A stretch of 64,000 nt of DNA, from positions 6,325,525 through 6,389,524 of the forward strand of contig NZ_CP012036.1 of assembly GCF_001298445.1 (NCBI RefSeq), written 5' to 3'. Origin of the DNA: Nostoc piscinale CENA21 (GTDB lineage Bacteria > Cyanobacteriota > Cyanobacteriia > Cyanobacteriales > Nostocaceae). Made by a program: the position numbers and the translations under genes. Below the pieces are notes generated by a model, which was not told where the DNA came from, did no database searches, and saw nothing but the letters and a program-made list of their open reading frames with translations. Positions 9,287 through 17,451 of this stretch are shown in pieces; position 1 is the stretch's first letter; every line of letters begins with the position of its first letter.

Positions 9287-9937
9287 ATGACATCTTCATC
9301 TAGAATTGCTGTTCGTGAACTACCTCTGTTCCCGTTACCCGAAGTAGTTCTTTTTCCTACCAGACCATTACCATTACACATCTTTGAGTTTCGCTACCGA
9401 ATCATGATGAACACGATTTTGGAGAGCGATCGCAGGTTCGGTGTAGTCATGGTCGATCCAGTAAAAGGTACAATTGCCAATGTGGGCTGTTGTGCAGAAA
9501 TTATCCATTACCAGCGCCTACCAGACGACCGGATGAAAATGCTGACTTTAGGACAGCAACGGTTTCGTGTCTTAGAATATGTGCGAGAAAAGCCTTATCG
9601 TGTCGGTTTGGTACAATGGATAGAAGATGAACCACCTAGCAAAGATTTGCGTCCTTTGGGAGCAGAAGTTGAACAACTGCTAAAAGATGTAGTACGCCTC
9701 TCGGCTAAGTTAACAGAACAAAACATTGAACTGCCAGAAGAATTACCAGACTTGCCAATAGAGCTATCTTACTGGGTAGCCAGTAACCTCTATGGGGTTG
9801 CAGCCGAACAACAATCATTGTTAGAAATGCAAGATACAGCCGCTCGTTTAGAACGAGAAGCAGAAATTTTAACTTCTACCCGTAATCATTTAGCAGCTCG
9901 CTCAGTGCTGAAAGATACTTTTAATCAGAAGTCCTAA
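9287..9937 (+). CDS. LON peptidase substrate-binding-domain protein
   Basis: The 216-residue protein consists of the N-terminal (LAN/LON-SB) domain of Lon protease alone, with PLFPLPEVVLFPTRPLPLHI at its start and FGVVMVD in the core. There is no AAA or protease domain. Such stand-alone proteins are widespread in cyanobacteria and plastids; their substrate and role are not firmly established. Confidence 0.85.
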   Translation: MTSSSRIAVRELPLFPLPEVVLFPTRPLPLHIFEFRYRIMMNTILESDRRFGVVMVDPVKGTIANVGCCAEIIHYQRLPDDRMKMLTLGQQRFRVLEYVREKPYRVGLVQWIEDEPPSKDLRPLGAEVEQLLKDVVRLSAKLTEQNIELPEELPDLPIELSYWVASNLYGVAAEQQSLLEMQDTAARLEREAEILTSTRNHLAARSVLKDTFNQKS

Positions 9938-10143
9938 GCTAAATTAGCTAGAAGATGAGTCTTATTAGCGTTCTACCTTGCAGTTTTGTGATTGTATGTT
10001 CATGCAAGAGTAGTCGCTAATACAATTCATTTAGAGTAAGAGATATGTAATTTAAATTCCGGCTCTTGAATTCTGCCTGTAGAAAATAACTTGTGAAAAT
10101 CAATACTATTAAATATTGAGTAAGTCAGCGGTTGATTTTGCAA

Positions 10144-11022
10144 TTATGATTCAAGAGTGTTAACCGACAACACACCATAAGTACCAAAAATCTTCAATAT
10201 TTCTATATATTCTATTAAATCGGCTAGAGCAGACTGCATTTTTGGTTGTTGAATATCTGTTTCTAGGTCAAGAAAAAATACATATTCTCCTAAAGAACGC
10301 TTGGTAGGACGAGATTCAATTCTGCTGAGATTAATTCCTAGTTCAGCAAATGCTTGTAGAGGTTTAATTAATGCACCAGGTATATTTGCAGGTAAGCTAA
10401 AAGCTAGAGAGCTATAAGTAGGATTTAAATTATTGATGTGATATTCAAATTTGGCGTTATTTTGACTCACTACCCAAAAGCGAGTACAGTTTTCGGGATA
10501 GTCATTAATGCCTTGGGCGAGAATTGGCAAATTATAAAGTTGGGCTGCTCTAGAAGAGGCGATCGCAGCTGCTGTTAAATCTTGCTTTAATAATTGTAGA
10601 GCTTCTGTTGTGGAATTATTCGGTATAATTTGTACATTTGGCAGAGATTGACCCAACCAATTTTGACATTGGGCTAAAGCTTGGGGATGGGAATAAACCT
10701 TTTCAATTGTATCTAAACCAGAAGCGCCAGAAATCAAGCTATGAACAATGGGCATCACTAAAGCCAATTGAATTTGCAAACTATCCAATTGCCATAGTGC
10801 ATCCATTGTCATAGTCACACTACCTTCAATGGAATTTTCTACTGGCACAACTGCTAACTGGGTTTTGCCTGCTGCCACAGCTTGGAGTGACTGCGCTATG
10901 CTGGGATATGGGCATAAAGTAGCTTCAGTTCCTGTTGTTTTGGTTAGCCAGTTGACATATAAAACTGCTGCTTGTTCTGCATAAGTACCTGGTGGGCCTA
11001 AATGAGCAATAGATAAAGACAT
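10144..11022 (-). CDS. pheA: prephenate dehydratase
   Basis: The 292-residue enzyme converts prephenate to phenylpyruvate in phenylalanine synthesis. The catalytic PDT domain (HLGPPGTYAEQAA, VPVENSIEGSV, and CTRFWVV near residue 180) is followed by an ACT regulatory domain with the ESRP allosteric motif near residue 235. Feedback inhibition by phenylalanine is therefore likely. It is monofunctional, without chorismate mutase, as usual in cyanobacteria. It is divergent from the DUF1997 gene across a 580-base gap. Confidence 0.95.
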   Translation of the reverse strand: MSLSIAHLGPPGTYAEQAAVLYVNWLTKTTGTEATLCPYPSIAQSLQAVAAGKTQLAVVPVENSIEGSVTMTMDALWQLDSLQIQLALVMPIVHSLISGASGLDTIEKVYSHPQALAQCQNWLGQSLPNVQIIPNNSTTEALQLLKQDLTAAAIASSRAAQLYNLPILAQGINDYPENCTRFWVVSQNNAKFEYHINNLNPTYSSLAFSLPANIPGALIKPLQAFAELGINLSRIESRPTKRSLGEYVFFLDLETDIQQPKMQSALADLIEYIEILKIFGTYGVLSVNTLES

Positions 11023-11602
11023 AGTGTTGGAACAGGAATTATTGTGAGATTAATAGACTATACCGCAGCGAATCCATACTTGAAGCAACAAAACATTGAT
11101 TTAGCTTTGTTGAACTCCACACTGCTGTTCTATCTTGAACAAAGATACAGTTTGTAATTGCATTCACTAGCAGACTCACCATGTTGTGTATCGGGACAAC
11201 ATTATATCCACCCCCGCATATTGGCATAAAACTTTGATTTTTTCTTTTCAGAAGTAATTCCTAACAGCTAAATTTCACATTGAGAAAGCAGTGAGTAGAG
11301 ATATAGCAGAGAGATGAAATTTGTTCTCTCATTGATCATTTTGTTTTTATACTGGTATTATTTTTTTATATTTTTGTTCTTTATACTGAAAAATAATTTT
11401 TGTAAAATCGCTGCAATTTGATTTATAATTATAAAAATATTAATAATTTATTTTAAAAATCTTTCAATTCAATAAATCTATGATTAAAGTCGTAAGTCAG
11501 ACATAAAAAATATCTATGCTTATTATTTCAGTATATTAAAATAATAATTGCACTAAATTTATTACCATATAAAAGTATCAAATCACTGCTGTCTGCAAAA
11601 TC
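11023..11602. other. A+T-rich divergent intergenic region
   Basis: The region separates pheA (minus) from the DUF1997 gene (plus) and must hold both promoters. The half nearest the DUF1997 gene is very A+T rich. A 62-codon minus-strand frame at 11039-11227 has no recognisable features. I see no RNA gene or repeat of note. Confidence 0.4.
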
Positions 11603-12190
11603 ATGCCTACAAGATTTACTGCTTCTCAATCGGTAAAAATTCCTGTACCGCAACAGCCTATCCCTATTCAACATTACTTGCGGCAGCCTCAAAGATTGGT
11701 GAATGCTTTAGTTGATAACAGTCGTGTCCAACAGCTTTCTGAGGAAGTATTTCGGCTAAAAATGCGTCCTCTATCTTTTATGACATTAAGTATTCAACCA
11801 ACTGTAGATATGAGGGTTTGGGCAGAATCAAATAGTGTAATTTATTTACGTTCAGTAGGTTGTGAAATCCTCGGTTTTGAGTATATTAACCAACGTTTTA
11901 GCCTCAATTTAAAAGGTTATTTATCACCCCATCAATCTACTAGTGGTACTCGTCTAGAAGGAAAAGCTGATTTAGAAGTACAAGTAGAACTACCTCCACC
12001 ATTTTCTCTGACCCCAAAGCCAATTTTAGAAGCTACTGGCAATGGTTTACTTAAGAGTGTGCTAGTTACAGTTAAGCAAAGATTGTTGCATCAGCTACTC
12101 ATAGATTATCGTCATTGGGTAACATCGCAAATGGCAGAAAAAGGACTAGAAGATAATAGTGGCGATTTACCAATTTTGAATTTAGAATAA
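11603..12190 (+). CDS. DUF1997 family protein
   Basis: The 195-residue protein matches the DUF1997 family of cyanobacteria and plant plastids, which has an SRPBCC-like lipid-binding-type fold. Typical segments are LSIQPTVDMRVWAE, FSLNLKGYLSP and LEGKADLEVQVELPPPF, and the C-terminal helix contains LHQLLIDYRHWV. There is no signal peptide or membrane segment. Function is unknown. Confidence 0.75.
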   Translation: MPTRFTASQSVKIPVPQQPIPIQHYLRQPQRLVNALVDNSRVQQLSEEVFRLKMRPLSFMTLSIQPTVDMRVWAESNSVIYLRSVGCEILGFEYINQRFSLNLKGYLSPHQSTSGTRLEGKADLEVQVELPPPFSLTPKPILEATGNGLLKSVLVTVKQRLLHQLLIDYRHWVTSQMAEKGLEDNSGDLPILNLE

Positions 12191-12562
12191 TGGCCATTGC
12201 GGATTAGTGGGATGTTTTTTGTTTCGCGTAAAGGCAAGGCAGCGCGTTGGTTGGTTTCCTGACTTGTAGCGACTGCCGCGCAGAGGCGCAAAAAACCGAT
12301 ATTTAACCTTGCTAAAAAGGCTTAATTCATCCCGCATATATGCAACCCTAAAAAATACTTACTTGGGTATTAAATATTCGGTTTGATAAAAAATAACTAG
12401 TTAATAGTAAGCAATTCAATCTCACGACTATCTGATACATTTTATATTCATCAGAGACAGAGACTTTGTTAGACATTTTATACTTTACAAAAGAACTATC
12501 ATGTGTGTTAACAAAAATTTGTTGCCTCTAGTTATTGGCTACTAGCTTTAGAGTAAAGCTTG
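12191..12562. repeat. intergenic stretch with degenerate short repeats
   Basis: This 372-base gap contains a degenerate GCG/AAGGC-type repeat (12220-12300, with 'gcgcagaggcgcaaaaa') like those seen at 27905-27945. An A+T-rich stretch leads up to the next frame. No gene was found. Confidence 0.4.
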
Positions 12563-13068
12563 ATGGAAAATAAAAATTGCATTTCATCGACTGAATACGA
12601 AATTTATACTGCGGTTTGTCAACAAACAAACTTGTTTTTATTTAATCGACCTGACACTATTTTTAATGACTACACCTCCGATGAGCGATTACATCGGACT
12701 AATGACAAAGAACAATTCTGGGTGAGCTTAAATACAAACTAATAATACATAAATGTCTGATAGAGGATTATGAAACCAAAAATGCGTGTCAGTGGACTCT
12801 AGAGAAGCGATTTTACGTTGAGAATGGATATCGCTTTGTTTCTGAGCTTGCACCTGAAGAAATTAATAAAGCTCGTGGTGCGTTTACCCTGTCTCGTGTA
12901 GGGTTTAGCTCATCATTAAAATATGCACTCATCCACATTGCTTACCCTATCTGTGGATACTATTTATTGTTTCGTGATAAAGGAAGCAACTGGGAACAAA
13001 TTAAATACTGTATGTCATTTTATGCTGTGTTTAAAGATATAGGATCTTTAAACATCAAGGAGTCTTGA
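12563..13068 (+). pseudogene. frameshifted unknown gene
   Basis: A first frame starts at the ATG at 12563 and stops at 12742. A second frame, open from about 12703 to the TGA at 13066-13068 but lacking any early ATG, continues with protein-like composition (YETKNACQWTLEKRFYVENG, then FSSSLKYALIHIAYP). Adding one base between about 12705 and 12740 joins them into 168 codons. No homopolymer marks the break, unlike the other broken genes of the window. I do not recognise the family. It could be a decayed gene or a single-base consensus error. Confidence 0.5.
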
Positions 13069-13112
13069 CTACTAATCACAAAAATTTTATATGTCTGTTT
13101 TAGACTATAATG

Positions 13113-13520
13113 CTAGTACAATTGTTCCCATTCTAAAAAATAAAAGCGAGTTTGTCTTTCTACAGCTTTGCGTAAAATTAATTCCACAGCACGCAAGTCC
13201 CACAAAACCCACCATCTACCTTCAGGGCTTTTATCAACTTGAGGATGGACAAGAAGATATGAAAAGAGCTTCTCAACAGTATCCAATCCCTGTTGTGGCT
13301 CATACCATCGAAGATTATTTTGTAATTCTTCGTCGTCATCTTCATATTTAATAAATGCACTAAGAGGAACAATCCCTAGTTCTAGTGCAATATCTTCAAG
13401 TAAAATATCTGCTACAGGTAAGTTATTACCGAAAATAAGTCCTTCATTTTTTAAATCCATATTCGAGGTTAATTTCATCGCACCTTCATTCTCAATAATG
13501 ATTGCTAGTTGACGAGACAT
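13113..13520 (-). CDS. hypothetical protein, acidic
   Basis: The 135-residue soluble protein is acidic in the middle (KYEDDDEELQNN) and aromatic-rich at the C-terminus (GRWWVLWDLRAVELILRKAV, ending FYFLEWEQLY). There is no signal peptide or membrane helix. It starts with MSRQLAIIIENEGAM. It lies about 100 bases downstream of another unknown gene on the same strand, so the two are probably co-transcribed. I do not recognise a family. Confidence 0.6.
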   Translation of the reverse strand: MSRQLAIIIENEGAMKLTSNMDLKNEGLIFGNNLPVADILLEDIALELGIVPLSAFIKYEDDDEELQNNLRWYEPQQGLDTVEKLFSYLLVHPQVDKSPEGRWWVLWDLRAVELILRKAVERQTRFYFLEWEQLY

Positions 13521-13619
13521 AGCTTTTTAAATGTATTTAATAGGTTAAATTCAGTTTTACTAATTCTAATTTATCTTTACTAATAGTTCTGAATTTTTAT
13601 ACTAATTCGATGTTTCGTG

Positions 13620-14078
13620 TTAATATTGCCCGTCTTCCAAGATATACCTTTCTAAACTCTCATCCCACTTCAACATAGAGCGTTTTTCTTCTAACCATTG
13701 CTTAATTGCGTTGGGATTTTCAAATGGACTGAAACCAGGAGGTAATGGTAACAGTCTATTCAAAATGCCAGCCAAATGACTAGCTGTTACTCTTTTACCT
13801 GGAATGTTATCCAAAATATCTTCAGCAACATCCAATCTTCCAAATGTGAAAAGTTCAACGCTAATTAGAAATAACCCATTTTTTTCAGCCTTTAATAATA
13901 ACTCTGAGGTACCTTCATTAAATAGTTTCGATAGTTTAATTTTTACTTTGTCATACTCACATTCTAGATATGTATAAAATTCTGTATCAAACTCAGCATT
14001 AGTATTTGATACATATTTTTGAAATTCTGAAAGAATTGATTTCCGAAACTTTCTGGCTGGAGAAGTATTTTCTGCCAT
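13620..14078 (-). CDS. hypothetical protein
   Basis: The 152-residue, mostly helical, charged protein carries a segment FGRLDVAEDILDNIPGKRV followed by LLPLPPGFSPFENPNAIKQW. There is no export signal. It is probably the first gene of a two-gene unit with the unknown gene at 13113-13520. The rnhB stop lies only 81 bases upstream on the same strand, so both could be read from the rne-rnhB transcript. No family recognised. Confidence 0.6.
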   Translation of the reverse strand: MAENTSPARKFRKSILSEFQKYVSNTNAEFDTEFYTYLECEYDKVKIKLSKLFNEGTSELLLKAEKNGLFLISVELFTFGRLDVAEDILDNIPGKRVTASHLAGILNRLLPLPPGFSPFENPNAIKQWLEEKRSMLKWDESLERYILEDGQY

Positions 14079-14159
14079 TTTTACTTAATCTTTGTTAGGA
14101 AAAAAGTAAAACTATAAAGCTCGATCGCACCTACCACTCAATACCACAAATTATGCAAA

Positions 14160-14825
14160 TCACTGCTGAATTTGGCAAGGGCTGAAAGATTTACGATGCA
14201 AAGATGAAGCGCCGTATTCTCGCAATGCTTGTAAATGTTTTGGGCTACCGTATCCTTTATTCTTTGCCAAGTCATACTGCGGATATTTTGCTGCTAAACG
14301 TAATATCAACTCGTCACGCCAGACTTTAGCCACAATACTAGCAGCTGCGATAGAAAGCGATCGCTCATCTCCTTTGACTATTGTTTGTTGGGGTATGTGC
14401 AAATCTTTCATTGCTTGATTACCATCAACCAAGCAAATTACAGGCTGTACTTTTAGTTTGAGTACAGCCCGTTTCATGGCTAACAGTGTCGCCTGCAAAA
14501 TATTTATTTGATCAATTTCCGCAGTTGCAGCAAAACCGATTCTCCAGTCTGTTGCTGATTCACAAATTTGTGCGGATAATTTCGCCCTTTTAGAACTGGA
14601 AAGCTTTTTACTATCTTTAATACCAGCTGCAATCAATTGGGCGAAAGCATCTGCTGGGAGAATGACGGCTGCTGCAACTACAGGGCCAAATAAAGCGCCA
14701 CGCCCAACTTCATCGATGCCAGCAATTAAGCCAGACATCCCCGCTAAAGTGGACGAAAACTCTAGCCATTCTGGTTTACCTAAATTTGGTAGGGAATTAA
14801 CAGCAGTTTGTTGAATCTCTACCAT
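14160..14825 (-). CDS. rnhB: ribonuclease HII
   Basis: The 221-residue enzyme cleaves the RNA strand of RNA-DNA hybrids and removes single ribonucleotides from DNA. The GIDEVGRGALFGPVV motif supplies catalytic Asp38 and Glu39. The later acidic residues sit in CLVDGN and GDERSLSIAAASIVAKVWRD. About 29 residues precede the conserved core and Met30 is an alternative start. It begins 8 bases after the rne stop, giving the rne-rnhB pair known from cyanobacteria. Confidence 0.95.
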   Translation of the reverse strand: MVEIQQTAVNSLPNLGKPEWLEFSSTLAGMSGLIAGIDEVGRGALFGPVVAAAVILPADAFAQLIAAGIKDSKKLSSSKRAKLSAQICESATDWRIGFAATAEIDQINILQATLLAMKRAVLKLKVQPVICLVDGNQAMKDLHIPQQTIVKGDERSLSIAAASIVAKVWRDELILRLAAKYPQYDLAKNKGYGSPKHLQALREYGASSLHRKSFSPCQIQQ

Positions 14826-14833
14826 AAAGCATC

Positions 14834-16890
14834 TTAAATTTCCTCAGAACCAGATTCTACAGCCGAGGAACGACGGCGACGGCGTCGGCTACCTGTAGCA
14901 GTCAGATTTGCTTCCGTGTCTTCAAGAGTTGGTGCAAATCCCTCTGACTCTATTGGTTCTTCTGGTAAAGATTTGGCCTCTGGTTCTACAGGTGGCGGAG
15001 TGATGGGCTGAGTAAATGTTTCAGGAATAGCCACCTCTGGAGGCGGTTCTGATAATGTGCTTGTCCCTTGCCCGGGCTGAACAATGTTAATAATCACTGA
15101 TTTGGGATTTTTGACTTCCCGGTCTAATTTTACTAAGGGAGAGATTCCCATCAATGCAAAAACATCTTGTTCTTCTACCGTCATTTCTACAGTTCTAATT
15201 TCCGGTGGTTCTACCACTGGTTTGACTGGTTCTGTTTTGATGACTTTATTGCGTTCGACTCTTTCTGTCCAGCCTGATTTACCTAATGTGGGTGCAGGGA
15301 TATCTGGTGTTGGGCTTAAGTCAACTTCATTATCCAGGTCTAGGTCAGTATCACTATCAAAACCGAGAGAATTAGGTGCTAGGCGTGACTCATCTTTACC
15401 ATTTGCGCCATTAATACCAATTCTGCGGCGACGGGTGCGGTTGCCACGTTTATTGTTATCACCCAGTTCGTGATAGCTGGGATGATTAACTAAATTTAAA
15501 GCACTTAAATCGCTGTCACTATCAAAACTATCACCAAAGCTATCAAAGCTTTCTCTAGGTTCGGAAATCCGTGCTACAGGTAAACGAGGTTCTCTTTGTG
15601 GTAGAGGTACAAAACGTTCTGGTAATTCTGCTGGTGTGGGTAAGCGGGTTTCGGTTTCCCCTGGGAGATGAACAATGTGACCTAAACCACCGCAGGTTGG
15701 ACAAGTACCGCCAAACAATTCGTAAATGTTCTGCCCTTGGCGCTTGCGAGTCAGTTCGACTAAGCCGAGTTCGGTGAGTTGGGCAATTTGGGGACGGGCT
15801 TTATCTGCTTTTAGGGCTTTGTTGAAATGTTCCAGGACGTGTAATTGGTCACGTCGTGATTCCATATCAATGAAGTCAACAACAATTACCCCAGCAATGT
15901 TCCGCAGTCGCAATTGACGGGCAATTTCTGTAGCAGCTTCGCAGTTTGTCCACAATACTGTTTCTCTAGCTGTTGCCGATCGCGTGAAGGAACCAGAGTT
16001 AACATCAATTACTGTAAGAGCTTCTGTAGGTTCAATAATAATGTAGCCGCCAGAAGGTAAATCGACTCTTGGTTTCAGGGCTTCCCGAATCGCGGCATTG
16101 ATCCGGAAATATTCTAAGATGGGTGAGCGATCGCGGTGATGATCTATTAACAATCCTTGGGGTGTTTGTCCGCCACTCCAGTTTTGCAAGTACTGTTTTA
16201 CCCGCTTGAGTCCAGTGCTGGAATCAACCACAATTCGGTTGACATCTGCACCGTACATATCGCGTAATACCCGTTGAATAAAGTCATCATCTCGGTTCAA
16301 CAGGGCTGGCGCACGAGTTGATTGCGCTTCTTGTTGAATTGCTTCCCATTGTTTTTGCAGCAATTCCAAGTCTTCCATGATGGCTTCTTCGGGTTTGCCT
16401 TCGGCTTCTGTACGTACCAACAAACCCATTCCCGCCGGTTTGATTAAGATTGCTACGCCCGGAGGCGATTGCGTTCATTTTCACTTTTAATTCGGCGGGA
16501 TAAATTTACGCCCCGACCGTAAGGCATCAGGACTACATAGCGCCCAGGTAAAGTAATGTTACCGGTGAGCCGTGGCCCTTTCGTACCTGTTGGCTCTTTC
16601 ATCACTTGCACCAGCACTTTTTGTTGCGGTGCTAATAATTCTGTAATGGCTGCGGCTGTTCGCTTTAACCTTAATGGGCCTAAGTCCGTGACATGAATAA
16701 AGCCATTGCGCTCTGGATCACCAATATTTACAAAAGCTGCATCAATTCCGGGTAAGACGTTTTCTACTACACCTAAGTAGATATCACCGATTTGGTGATG
16801 GCCTGTGGCTACAACCAGTTCTTGTATTTGATCTTCAGAAAATACGGCAGCGATTTGATGCTGCTCTGCGATGATAATTTGTTTTGGCAT
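14834..16890 (-). pseudogene. rne: ribonuclease E, reading frame split by one missing base
   Basis: Two frames together form one RNase E/G of about 685 residues. 16890-16453 encodes the S1 domain and start of the catalytic core, ending in ERNRLRA. 16429-14834 continues with the RNase H-like core, the DNase I-like region with IDVNSGSF, the Zn-link CPTCGGLG and a disordered tail. The break lies at 16451-16455, where one base is missing before GCAATCTTAATC. The tail ends with the cyanobacterial nonapeptide RRRRRRSSA (14861-14887), reported to bind polynucleotide phosphorylase. As RNase E is probably essential, a consensus error is more likely than true loss. The next downstream start (ATG 16429) would yield a protein without the S1 domain. 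Confidence 0.9.
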
Positions 16891-17404
16891 TCAATTTCCT
16901 CAAAAATTGGCAGCACAAGTGTAGTTCTGGCGGTTGGTCATATCCCTCGCCCCTGCCAGCTACTAAAGGTACTGCTGATAATAAAATTTGTGAAGCCGAG
17001 CTTCAAAGTTAAAGAGTTAATGACTGAGTAATTGCGTTGACACGCCTGTTTATTCCAGAACGGCTGCATATTGTTTAAGTAAATAAATCAACCGTCCGTG
17101 GTTGATTTTTGATGCGATACCCGCACCACCTGGGGATTGGGCATTCAGCAGTTGTTTAAAAAAATATAGAGTGAGAGTTGCCGACGGAGCCTGCTTTTAA
17201 GTTACTAGTTCACCCAAGTTGCTATCAAGAGAGGTTGTTTTTAATCCGCTTCAGCTTGTCTGGGATAAAATCCTAGAAGTTGCTCTCTAGTATCTTTGCT
17301 TTCGCTCCCTGAGTAGAGGGGGTAGTGAACTAGTGAATTCAATGCAGCGCCAGAAAATTTCTCTTCACCTCATTCTAACGCAACCTTGCTAAAAATCAAT
17401 TCCC
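16891..17404 (-). promoter_or_regulatory. long structured leader region of rne
   Basis: About 510 bases lie between the upstream gene's terminator hairpins and the rne start. The region contains a perfect 9-base-pair hairpin, AAATCAACC-gtccgt-GGTTGATTT (17085-17108). A perfect 10-base inverted repeat, ACTAGTTCAC near 17206-17215 with GTGAACTAGT near 17327-17336, also lies here. Long autoregulated 5' leaders are known for rne in enterobacteria and suggested for cyanobacteria. Regulation here is inference. Confidence 0.45.
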
Positions 17405-17405
17405 A

Positions 17406-17443
17406 GGATGTGCTACATCCGGGCAACTACTAGCAAGTTGCCC
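17406..17443 (-). terminator. twin hairpins after the radical SAM gene
   Basis: GGGCAACT/AGTTGCCC (17421-17428 with 17436-17443) and GGATGT/ACATCC (17406-17411 with 17415-17420) lie back to back, starting 8 bases past the radical SAM stop on the minus strand. No strong U-tract follows, so this could be a weak terminator or a 3'-end processing structure separating the gene from rne. Confidence 0.5.
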
Positions 17444-17451
17444 TTCAAGGA

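Noticed and set aside
11039..11227. 62-codon minus-strand frame upstream of pheA
   Set aside because: No recognisable domain and no conserved context; more likely pheA promoter DNA.
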